Shown here: positions 50,060 through 60,800 of the stretch, in pieces
Layout: every line of letters starts with the position of its first letter
Numbering within the stretch: the first letter of the stretch is position 1
DNA from: Prochilodus magdalenae
Lineage: Eukaryota; Chordata; Actinopteri; Characiformes; Prochilodontidae
Assembly (NCBI GenBank): GCA_024036415.1
Contig: JAMWET010000550.1
Span: 268,501-332,500 of the forward strand
Direction of reading: 5' to 3'
Length of the DNA: 64,000 nucleotides
Made by a program: the position numbers and the translations under genes
Notes under the pieces: generated by a model
Database searches by the model: none
What the model was told of the DNA's origin: nothing
What the model saw: the letters and a program-made list of their open reading frames with translations, nothing else

Positions 50060-50732
50060 TGGATATGTCTCTATATTGCCTAGCTGTGTTTTGACCCCTG
50101 CCTCTTGTATGAGCTCTGTCTTAAACTTCCCTTAATAAGGCCTTCTGCACATGCAACCTGCTTCAGCCCCAGTGTCACAGAAGACTTTGCCAATCAAGGC
50201 TGCAGCAAGTCGCATCACACCGCTGACCAACATCAGACTGGACTCCTCCAGCATACCCCAGCTTCTTCCATGGGGAGCCTGAGATGTGGAGAGAGGTTCT
50301 GGCTAAGTGCCCCAGCTATTACCCGGCTATATCGAGTTGTTCCAGTCTGAAGATGCTAAAGTGGCCTGAGTGGTGTTGCTGCAAGGGCCTGTCTTAGACT
50401 AGGCAACTCATATGTGGGTCTCACATGGCGAGATGGCTCATCCTCTGGAAAAGTTCTAGATTGTTCCCCAAGCAATTTTTGGGTGAGCCAAACTGCAGTG
50501 TCACTGCATTCACTGAGCAGATGCACAGCTCCCAACAGCAGATGAGGGTCCCACAGCAGATTGGTGGACCTTCCTCTCCTCTCCCCTTGTCTTCCTGCTT
50601 TATGCTATCTGGAATTGTCTCTGATGTTGCCTATCTGTGTTTCGACCCCTGCCTCTTGTATGGACTCTGAGTATTGGACTGCCCTTGATAGTTACTCTGC
50701 ACATGTGACCTGGTTCAGTTGCAATGTTACAG
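50060..50732 (+). repeat. Direct repeat pair (about 123 bp each) flanking 426 bp
   Basis: 50060-50182 and 50609-50732 share GTGTTT.GACCCCTGCCTCTTGTATG, CTCTG...CTG, and TCTGCACATG with C.ACCTG.TTCAG. Could be diverged LTR-like ends or a tandem unit. The middle is not recognisable. Confidence 0.55.
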
Positions 50733-51718
50733 GGCCAGTGTGAAAGGAGATAAGGAGATGTGTGAATATCTGTACATATGCAGATATGAATATACAGTAT
50801 CAATATATCACAACTCTTACACAGAATATTATGTAACGATATGAGCATTTGCAGACGTGCAAACAAGCATTACATCCCAGAAGGGTTATACTGTGATACA
50901 GTAAGGAGGTTTGTTTGGTTTAAAATTGTAATCATTAAAATTACAACACACATATTACTAATTCACAAAAAAACTGTGCCTACGGAAATATTCATATAAA
51001 AATAATCAGATTTTTATTTATCTGTTTACATTCATTTTTAATCTCCAGTTTTGAACTTGAATCTTGGGTGTTAATTTTATTATTACTTAATTCTCCAAAG
51101 TTCTACACCTATTATTATGGTTGCTCAAAATGTGCCCAGTATATCATTATCAGATTCTTTTTCTTATCATATTTGTCCTCTAATTCCAGTCCAGTTGACG
51201 AAATGCTGATATCGGACTCTGAAATGCTATGTCTGATCAGGAATGCTGTGCTTGCATACCGCTTTCTGATCCGACTTTTCAGAAAAACTCTTTTTTCATT
51301 AAGAATGAATGGGGGGGTGGAAAAGTACACTCCTATCTACTTCTGTTCGACCCACAGACCTGCACTCGTCTGTTTGCCTTTTTTTTTCCAGCCCTCGTTT
51401 CTCCCATTTCTCCTATTCATTTTTGTCTCTGTTCAAATCCTATTGTCATCTTTAACCTACAGCCACCAAACTGCATATACTGACTCAGGGCAGATTCTCT
51501 AATCCACATACATACTGACCTGCACTCCTCTAAGTCTCGTTTCTCCCATAGCAACCACAGCCTAGCCGGAAGAGGGAACCATATAAGCTGCACCTCCATT
51601 TCTAGATAGATAGAATATACATCATGGCTTAGTTCTGAACACATAATTCATACATACATACATACATATATATGTGTGTGTGTGTGGATCTGTATATATA
51701 TATATATTTATATGTATA
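50733..51718. other. Intergenic, nothing recognised
   Basis: A 144-codon plus-strand open frame (51068-51502) lacks splice or family support. (CATA)n and (TG)n occur near 51650-51690. Confidence 0.35.
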
Positions 51719-52251
51719 CAGGGGTTGGACAATGAATCTGAAACACCTGTCATTTTAGTGTGGGAGGTCTCATGGCTAAACTGGACCAGCCTGGTGGCCA
51801 ATCTTCATTAATTGCACATTGCACCAGTAAGAGCAGAGTGTGAAGGTTCAGTTAGCAGGTAAGAGCTCAGTTCTGCTCAAAATACTGCAATGCACACAAC
51901 ATTATGGGTGACATACCAGAGTTCAAAAGAGGACAGATTGTTGGTGCACGTCTTGCTGGCGCATCTGTGACCAAGACAGCAAGTCTTTGTGATGTATCAA
52001 GAGCCACGGTATCCAGGGTAATGTCAGCATACCACCAAGAAGGACAAACCTCCACCAGCATCACGTAGTGACCTGGCCACTATCCTGCAAGAAGAATGGC
52101 TTAAAATCCCTCTGACCACTGTGCAGGACGCAGTATATGTCATTCCCAAGACGAACTGACGCTGTACTGGCTGCAAAAGGAGGCCCTACACCATACTAAT
52201 AAATGATTGTGGTCTAAAACCAGGTGTTTTAGTTTCATTGTCCAACCCCTG
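51719..52251 (+). mobile_element. Tc1-derived MITE, 533 bp, copy 1
   Basis: Flanked by TA on both sides. Termini CAGGGGTTGGACAATGAA and TTCATTGTCCAACCCCTG. Internal traces of a Tc1 transposase: ...RATVSRVMSAYHQEG near 52005-52045 and, after a deletion, a C-terminal remnant ending AAKGGPTPY near 52170-52197. It has the same length and deletion as the inverted copy at 58647-59179. Confidence 0.92.
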
Positions 52252-53733
52252 TATATATATATATATATATTTAATTTTATACATTTATCTGTATCCAAAT
52301 TAATTTTAAATAATTAACCCCCAACCTTTAAAACAATTTGTTACCGGAATTGTACTTTTAATGGGGTTTTATCTTCCTGATGTATTTCATCCTTCTTGTC
52401 TCAGCACACCGACCGCTGGAGCTCATCATTGCCTGCAGTGTTTAGTCTGTTCTCCTGAGCGTGTGTGCTGCTCATGCTGCAGGCCGGGCACACCCAGGCT
52501 GTGTGTGTGTCTGTGTGTGTGTGTGTGGCCTAGTCTGCCCTCAACTCGATGCATAATTAAGCAGCAGCAGTTTGGATGGCAGACGCAGGCGGGTACGAGG
52601 GGCCGAGTGCCGCAGAGGGCACACGCACACACACACACACCACCCTCTGCCAGCACACCCTCTCAGACACAATATGGCCCCCTCTATCCACATCAGTGGA
52701 TCATTGCCCACTCCAGCCTGTCCCAAGATGTCTCAACAGCACAGTTAATGACCCTGAGAGAGGCCAGAGACAATAAGGGGCGGAGCTAAAGGAATAAAGA
52801 CATCAGGAAGTGTGACTGAATAAAGGGGCTTAACTCACAGAGAGGGAACAGGGTAAGATCAGTGAGCAGAAATCAGAAATCCTGGTTCAGCGGGAGAGCC
52901 ACGGCGCTAATCACATTTGCTGTAAGATTGTGTAAGCCCAGTAAAGTAGCTAGCAGCAGTGCAGAGTGGTGGGGGGGTGGGGGGTTGTGATCAGGTTCCC
53001 GCATGGCTTTATTGGACTCTTTCTGTCTCTACCAATACAATTTTATCCCCCTGACTCTACCTTAACTTAATATACTCTAAAGATTTTTTTCATGCATTCG
53101 ATTTTGCACTGAGCTCTACTGCATTTGTGTGCTTTGATCTGCCTCATTGTTCCTTATCCCTTCTTTATCCATTACAATTATACAGGCTGTTACTGTGCCT
53201 TTAAAGGTGCAATATACAAGGTAAACAGTATGTAAAAGTTGTAGTTAAAAACATTGCCACTTAAAATTACCATCAGAATGTGAAGAAATAACAGTTTTGC
53301 CGAAGTACTGTGTGGAAGATATCGACTGGAGTTAGCATGCTAACAAGCTAGTCCCGGCCCATCCTGTCTCGTAATATTACTTCCTACCTGAAGAGGCACT
53401 CGCAAGTTGAGTCACATGAGTGGGAGATGAAGAAGCATGCAAAAACACCAAGTTGTTACTGATTAGCACTGCTGGAGACTCCGACACGGACCACAGGGAT
53501 GAGGTTTGAGGCTGAACATGGAACAGTTCTATAATTGTTATTAAATGGGGAGATTTGTAAAGAGCAGGGACGAGTGACTGAGTGGAGTATGAATTTGACA
53601 GACTGTATCACCTTACATATTACTAATTTGGAGTAAATTGTGATTTATGTAAACAACCTGTTTTGTGATATGTTGCTAACAGCCCAGGCTAAAACACCCC
53701 TTACAATGTCAGCGTGAGTAAACAGCCAGTTTC
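52252..53733. other. Intergenic, with a G-rich run
   Basis: 52380-52900 is fairly GC-rich with two (GT/CA)n runs and no supported exon. 52968-52985 is a G-run (GGTGGGGGGGTGGGGGG) able to form a G-quadruplex. The rest is unique. Confidence 0.35.
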
Positions 53734-53988
53734 ATATCGTCGCTGTCCAAAGAAAAACAAGTATCTCCAAAATGGCAACTTTACAGGAGAGGCCAAAAAC
53801 CTCATTCGATTTTAATGTAAGTCAATGGAACCAGACGTCCTTCCGAGCACTTCTGGGCCATTTCAGTTTGTCTGTTCATCATGGGAATCTCACAGTGTGT
53901 AAATGGCAGTGGCTGTTTTCAAATGATGCATAAAAGTCAAAATGGACAAAAATGGAGATACATGTTTTTCATTGGACAGCGACGATAT
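53734..53988 (+). mobile_element. Palindromic MITE, family B (255 bp)
   Basis: Left ATATCGTCGCTGTCCAAAG, right CATTGGACAGCGACGATAT. Near-perfect inverted ends and full interior, so probably one of the youngest copies here. Confidence 0.9.
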
Positions 53989-54329
53989 ATAGCACTATAT
54001 ATAGCCCTATATAGGTCCTGCTTTACGTTTTTACTGGCTGACCTGTACTGCATCTCATTTTTTGACTGAAGCAGTATAAGGTGAAGCCGAAAAGAGAAAG
54101 ATCCAGGTTTCTATTAGGGAAACGCTGATATGACATGCAGTTTTGGTTCCATGCTGTTACCTGGATTAGAGATTGGAAGAAAAAAAACTATCCCATATGA
54201 TCCATTGGGCTAAACGTAAACCATGTAAATGATTCACTAAAGTCATGGTGATTTTGTTTCATGATGTGGAAATACTGCTAAAAGTTTTGTGTATGAATTA
54301 CTGCATAACTGAGTGATGTGCTATACAAG

Positions 54330-54830
54330 CTCACTGGACAAAAGAATTAGTCACCTGTGATGGAAAAGTACCTAATAGAATATAATAATCCCATAAGCAC
54401 GAATAACATGGACTGGACAAGTTTCTGGATGTAGGCCACATCAGTGTTCAGGCACACTTGCATCAAAGTATTGCACAGTTGGGCCAGATTTGGTGGATGC
54501 CGTCCCACACACAATTCTGAGGGGAGTTTCCTGTAGACTGGGATTTTAGCCACTGCTGGTAGACCCGTATCACTGTATGCTTCCATACACCTGCAGATTC
54601 AGCTACTTTCTTCACAGTATGGTCTTTGGCCATGCCCACATACAGTCACTCCTTTTTGCCAATCATTAACATCTGCTTCGGCGCCGTTGTCCACACACGA
54701 AAGGAGACATTCACTGCACTGTGCCACCTCTTCTCAATCTGTACATCCCATCACTCGCACCCCTACAGCCTCATGATCTTTGTGCATCTGCAGGAGCCTG
54801 AAGTTACTACCACCTTAAACACACAAGGTG
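54330..54830 (-). pseudogene. Tc1-like element (family D) relic
   Basis: On the minus strand it matches 56010-56470: GGTAGTGACTTCAGGCTCCTG, GAGTGATGGGA, AGAAGAGGTGGCACAGTGCAG, GCTGAATCTGCAGGTGTATGG. The lower end (CACTGGACAAAAGAATTAGTC) looks like a terminus. Coding frame broken. Confidence 0.65.
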
Positions 54831-55765
54831 ACTCAGTTTTTAGCCTGAGCATGATGTTATTCAGATGTTTAGTTCATCCACACAAGTGCATTATTAACAG
54901 CTTAGTTGTTTATTAGAGAGAAAATGATGGTTTAGTGTCATGGTATTGGCTGACTCAAGGTTATGGGATATCAGTATCAGTAGCGCACCACCCCTAGTTT
55001 CCATGATACGTTTAGCACTGGAGGCCGTAAGATCTTAGGTATGCCACTGATGCAGCGGGAAGGTTCACTGAACACATCAGACTGGCACAGAGACTAACGA
55101 AGCGCGCAAAGCTTAAATAAAATAAAGTCTGTCTGCGGTTTTCCAGGCAGACGAGTCATCATCAAAAGGCAAGGGCTGGCCTTTACGTGCTCATCTGGGA
55201 GCATCCTGTCTGAGCGCTGCGTGTGTGCGGGTACATTCCTGAGATGAAGTGAGATAAACACACTCGGCCCTATCACCTTGATCCACACATGTTCTACGAG
55301 AGCAATGGTTTGAACAAATGTCATATTTACACCACTGTTTACAGAATCCTTCAACCCAAATGTGTTGATCTGATGTGTTTAGCATCCTATGGAAGTTTGC
55401 AGAAACCAACTTAACACTGAACTGAGGGTCTAAATAAACACATACATGCCTCAAACTGTGTTGAGCTGTTTACAGACTTGGTTATATAGATCTATATGGA
55501 TTCTATCTCTGTATAGCATCACGCCTGTTCAAACCCTGCATCAGCATGTGTTTTGTGTCCAGGCCGTATTTGAATAAGGCCAGTGAGGTGGGATGGGTGC
55601 AATGACACCAAATCATTCGGGGCCATAAGTCCATTTACCTGAACATTACTTACATGTCTGAACATTCAGCAACAAGTCTCACAATAGCCGACACATTACT
55701 GAGACGTCGTGAGGGATTTCCAACAACTATTGATTTCCCATATGTGTGTATTTATATCTATATGA
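54831..55765. other. Intergenic, nothing recognised
   Basis: Unique sequence with short open frames only. Confidence 0.4.
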
Positions 55766-56008
55766 GGTTGGTGTAGCTCAGCAGATAAGTGGTTGGTGTA
55801 GCTCAGCAGATAACACCACTACCTGTTAGGGAGCCACCACCACACGTGGGAGACTGGGGTTCGAATCCTGGTCTGGTTGACTCTGGTTGGCTACACCAAT
55901 AAGAGTGCATGGGCAAGACTCCTAACACTACACTGGCCTACCTGTAATCTGATTAACCTTGTAAGTCGCTCTGGATAAGAGCGTCAGCTAAATGCCATAA
56001 ATGTAAAT
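55766..56008 (+). mobile_element. tRNA-derived SINE with duplicated head
   Basis: Same family as 34890-35108. The first 23 bp (GGTTGGTGTAGCTCAGCAGATAA) occur twice, 26 bp apart, so the A box is doubled. B box GGGGTTCGAATCCTGG intact, tail ends AAATGTAAAT. Confidence 0.85.
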
Positions 56009-56009
56009 A

Positions 56010-56470
56010 TGAGCTCAGCAACAAAAAATTAGTCCCCTTGCATGTTTTGGTGGTAGTGACTTTAGGCACCTACAGATCTGAGAGCTGCACAAGGATGATC
56101 AGGCTGTAACTACCTGCTGCATATGAGTGATGGGATTCATAGACTGAGAGGAGGTGGTACAGTGCAGTGAACGTCTCGTGGGAAATGGGTCCAAAGCAGA
56201 TGTTAATGACTGGATAAAAGGAGTGACATTGCATTTTTGGGATGCCAAAGACCATAGTGTGACAGAAGTAGCTGAATCTGCAGGTGTATGGATGCGCACG
56301 GTCATACGGATCTACCAGCAGTGGCAAAAATCCCAGGGAATTATCCACAGAATTGTGCCAGGGAATGCATCCATCAAACTTATCCCAACTGCGTAATTCT
56401 TTGATGCAAGAGTCGCTGAACACGGAACGTTTCACAGGTCAACACATCCTCCACAGGGAACCTCAATAAA
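56010..56470 (+). pseudogene. Tc1-like element (family D) with HTH relic
   Basis: Begins GAGCTCAGCAACAAAAAATT. Encodes DHSVTEVAESAGVWMRTVIR then IYQQWQK, a helix-turn-helix like those at the N-terminus of Tc1-type transposases. No catalytic domain follows. An inverted copy lies about 1.2 kb away at 54330-54830. Confidence 0.7.
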
Positions 56471-56889
56471 TATGGCCTTTTTCTATTCACCATTTCTATT
56501 CCTGTGCTGAGTTAATGGTAGTAAACAAATACAAAAAACTATTTCCAGGTTTGGGAGTTATGTAAGATCCTGCACCATTGTTCACACAGCGCTACATCAG
56601 GACATTTTAACATATGCTAATGCTAAGTTAGCCTCCTGGCAAAGCAGCTACAGAGGAAACTCTGGAACACTACAGCATGTCTCAGGTTCGTTCCGCTAGT
56701 CAGACTGGCAGACATGCATACGAGACAGCCTCGACAGGTCAATATCAGGTCAGCGAAGTCATCAAGGTCAACTCAGCTTTAGTACGCCTCTGACTATGAA
56801 CTCCATCAATGCCATCAGAGACATCAGGACAAGGAGGAAGAGTGAGAGTGACATGGATGAAAAACAGGTGGGAGAACAAGAGGACAGAA
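56471..56889. other. Intergenic, nothing recognised
   Basis: Unique sequence leading into the purine-rich block. Confidence 0.4.
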
Positions 56890-57450
<561 letters not shown>

Positions 57451-57999
57451 AAGTGCTATAGAAAGCTAGTGCAGTGAGGACTGCAGTGAATAGGTTAGAA
57501 GTGGAGTCTATAAATGCTTTTGGAGGGCAGCGGAGGGGTCGGCCAGCCCTAACCAAGTTTATAGCCTATTGTGTTACAGCCCACTCCACTCGGCCATTTA
57601 AAGCGAGAATGGTGTGTGCATGTCTGTGTGTGCGGGTGTGTGCGGGCGTGTGTGTGTGTGTTAAAGGGGGTATTCAAGGAGGAGCAGAATGGGATGTTTA
57701 ATCTGAGCCATCTAAAACGGTTAACAGTGTTAGGAAGAAACCACACTATTCACTCCCGTTAGCCGCAGAACACAGCCCGGGGGTGAGAGTCAACAGGGGC
57801 CTCACCAGACGATACCACAACACTCCAGCCCCGGTATGAACCGCTGTGACAGAGTAACAAAGCATCGCTGTAGTCCTAAACTGTCACACGTTATATAGCT
57901 AATATCCAGAGTGACCACCGTGTGCACCACAGCCAGCCGCTAGACGGGTCAGGGGTGACTCAGTAAGCTCCTGGTGGGTTGTCACAGGGATCTGGAGCC
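57451..57999. other. Intergenic, moderately GC-rich
   Basis: (GT)n at 57612-57661. Otherwise unique, with no supported exon. Confidence 0.35.
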
Positions 58000-58270
58000 A
58001 TGCTGACTGCGTTGCATCCCACAGCTGCTTGGGGAAGTTTCAGGAATTAGGGAAGCCATGGCCATGCTCTTCCAACCAGTGTCGGACATTTGTAGTTGTG
58101 TGACATGTCGCATTGTCTTGCTGGAAGATCCCATCTGCCCAGGAAACCACCAGCATGTGTAGGTGTACGTGATCTACAAGGATGGATTCATTCACAAATC
58201 AGTTGAGAGTGGTCTACACAGATGAGTGAACCCGGAGCATGCCACGGAAACGTGACTCCCTTCCTGACCT
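58000..58270. mobile_element. Probable DNA-transposon relic
   Basis: GTGTGACATGTCGCATTGTC, then TTGCTGGAAGATCCCATCTGC, resembles the interior of a common fish element (GACATGGxGCATTGTCCTGCTGGAAG type). Too short to class firmly. Confidence 0.4.
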
Positions 58271-58480
58271 ACACACCGTCACCATCTGAAGTAGGAAGTG
58301 GTCATAATAATGTAACTCAGTATGTGTAATGCGTTAGGGTGCTTCAGTTGGTGTACAGTAACTCTGTAAGTGGTGTGTTGGTGTATCCGCACTGAAGTGT
58401 TTCCATTCTGTGGGTCTTTAACTCCACTACATGATGGCCAAATCTTCTGGAAACGTAGCATGTCCACAAGTGGTCCCTCT

Positions 58481-59306
58481 ATTTTGACCTGTTGGACAGA
58501 GCTCGGTTCTAGCTAATAAAACTGTTGTCCTGCAGGGTTCTGTGCTTATGATTACTAGACACTAGAGTCTCTTCACCCTCCAGAAATGATAATAGGACCT
58601 TAGAGCCATAATAGATCATGCTACTGTTACTCTCCATACTCAAGTACAGGGGTTGGACAATGAAACTGAAACACCTGCTTTTAGACCACAATCATTTATT
58701 AGTATGGTGTAGGGCCTCCTTTTGCGGCCAATACAGCGTCAGTTCGTCTTGGGAATGACATATACTGCGTCCTGCACAGTGGTCAGAGGGAGTTTAAGCC
58801 ATTCTTCTTGCAGGATAGTGGCCAGGTCACTACGTGATGCTGGTGGAGGTTCGTCCTTCTTGGTGGTATGCTGACATTACCCTGGATACCGTGGCTCTTG
58901 ATACATCACAAAGACTTGCTGTCTTGGTCACAGATGCACCAGCAAGACGTGCACCAACAATCTGTCCTCTTTTGAACTCTGGTATGTCACCCATAATGTT
59001 GTGTGCATTGCAGTATTTTGAGCAGAACTGTGCTCTTACCTGCTAACTGAACCTTCACACTCTGCTCTTACTTGTGCAATGTGCAATTAATGAAGACTGG
59101 CCACCAGGCTGGTCCAATTTAGCCATGAGACCTCCCACACTAAAATGACAGGTGTTTCAGTTTCATTGTCCAACCACTGTACATCTGAAGGTAGATACAA
59201 TAGTACTGATAGTCCAGTGAAGGAACTTCTGTTCCTAGAGGAATATCTTACCTTGGGTATCTCCACTTTAACTCCGCTACATGGTTTGTGTACTTTGTCC
59301 ACCACT
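58481..59306 (+). repeat. Interspersed repeat C, interrupted by a MITE
   Basis: 58481-58646 and 59180-59306 together match 47690-48086 in order. The 533-bp element at 58647-59179 sits at a TA dinucleotide within it, giving a clear order of events. Confidence 0.75.
58647..59179 (-). mobile_element. Tc1-derived MITE, 533 bp, copy 2
   Basis: Inverted copy of 51719-52251, same length. By eye there are about 13 substitutions and no indels between the two. Flanked by TA at 58645-58646 and 59180-59181. One terminus carries a G-to-T change (CAGTGGTTGGACAATG). Confidence 0.92.
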
Positions 59307-59476
59307 GCTGTCATGCTTTTGCCACTTATGAAGGTAAACACTGGTTTTCTATCAGCATACGAATGGGCTAAACACGCACCAGAACACTAGGAATTGCTAC
59401 AGGGGTCTGTATATTAACACGTTCTCCATGCTAGAGCCAAACAACTGCAAGGGAACCGAACTTTAAGAAAAATGCC

Positions 59477-60800
59477 TTTATTTTACAACTTTAAAAAGCA
59501 ATTTAAAGCACAAAGATTGAACTCTTTTATATAAACTTTTTTTTTCCTGCATAAAAATGGTGGCATGTGCACATTGTGCTTGCATTGCAAACTCCGTCCA
59601 GCCTCTCGAGGCTCTCGCAGTCTCGGCCATCTAGCTCAGCGGTTTATTGCATACGTCACACGTGTGACGCCTCACGTGTCTGCTTCCAGGACCGTGCAGA
59701 GAGGATGATGAGGAGGAGGAAGAAGAAGAAGAAGAAGAAGAGGAGGAAGAGGTGAAGAAACACTCAAAAAGAACCCAGAGGAAATCAACAAGGACACAGT
59801 GAACCACAGTAGCAGCTCTCAAAAAGAAGGCGTTGCACGTCGTCCAGAGAAAAAGAAAGGAATCCAAAAACAATCCAAAAATAAAGGAAAGTACGATTAG
59901 AATAAATTAACAGAGGATCCTACGGTTGTGCTTTAATGCTGTTTAAATCAAACAGCTTACCCTAATGCAAACAACAACTCCCTTTCAATGCAACTCCTAT
60001 TGTCTCATACGAAACATAGCTTCCCATGATAGATAAGCTGCTCTAAGCTTCTATTTATGTTCCCCTTTGAAATAATGTGGTATTGAGCGCCGACGCCAAC
60101 CAAACTGTTGCACACATCCCCATAGACAGCTGTGATTACAATATTCTCCTCTGTTTCCCTCTATACTCTATAGAAATCTAAGCGTAAAAAACTAAAGAGC
60201 ATTACAAGGCATTTTCCCCTGTGACAGAAGGCATATTCACCATTGTACACATTCCTATTTATGTCATAGCATCTCTCCATTTAGAACTAAAAGAGAAAAA
60301 CAAACTCTACACTCCTCCGTGGAATTCAGCACACATCACTTCAAAAAGAAAACAAAAAAAACGAAGGAAACTGAATCTTTAAAGACTTTGGTATGAACAA
60401 AACAAGCAACACAGTCCCTCATGGAAACTCCATCCTTATTTTCCCTTTTAAGAAGATACTGCTTTCCACCTCCCCCTTTTCTTTTATGTAGTCCCGTAAG
60501 TGACAAGTATGAAATGTGCATAGAAGTATTAATGAGATAAATGGTTATGCTAGAACACTGCTAGCAAATCATGTCTGAAGAAAAAAGAGGACCTTCATCA
60601 TCCAAAAAAAAAAAAGAGATGATGGTGTACAGAGAGATCCTATGTACTGTAGTGAGTGAGGCGTCAAGGTTCTAGACAACACCCGAACTGCCCGACAAGA
60701 TCTCCTAAGTAAGTCTGCGGAGAAGAGTCCGAGCTTCTTGTACAGTCGCTCTCTCAGCTCGTCTGTATGTCTTTGACTCACAAAGTCAATGCAGCTCTTT
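59477..60800 (-). other. Probable 3' UTR end of a minus-strand gene
   Basis: Minus-strand AATAAA signals lie at 59482-59477 and 59648-59643. The sequence above them is low-repeat, AT-rich and UTR-like, with a (GAA/GGA)n tract at 59705-59752. An open stretch at 60781-60569 (minus) is not recognisable as a protein. In mammals the gene upstream of PAQR5 is GLCE in the same orientation, so a glce 3' UTR is the natural guess, but no GLCE coding sequence is in the window. Confidence 0.35.
59705..59752. repeat. (GGA/GAA)n microsatellite
   Basis: About 16 GAA, GAG or GGA triplets. The Glu/Lys or Ser runs in open frames here are artefacts. Lies within the probable 3' UTR. Confidence 0.9.

Noticed and set aside
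51068..51502. 144-codon plus-strand frame
   Set aside because: Low-complexity Phe/Leu-rich reading of AT-rich DNA, with no splice support.
60569..60781. Minus-strand frame reading HTDELRERLYKKLGLFSADL
   Set aside because: Helical-looking, but no family recognised. The downstream part runs through poly-T to a stop, and the context looks like 3' UTR. Left unassigned.
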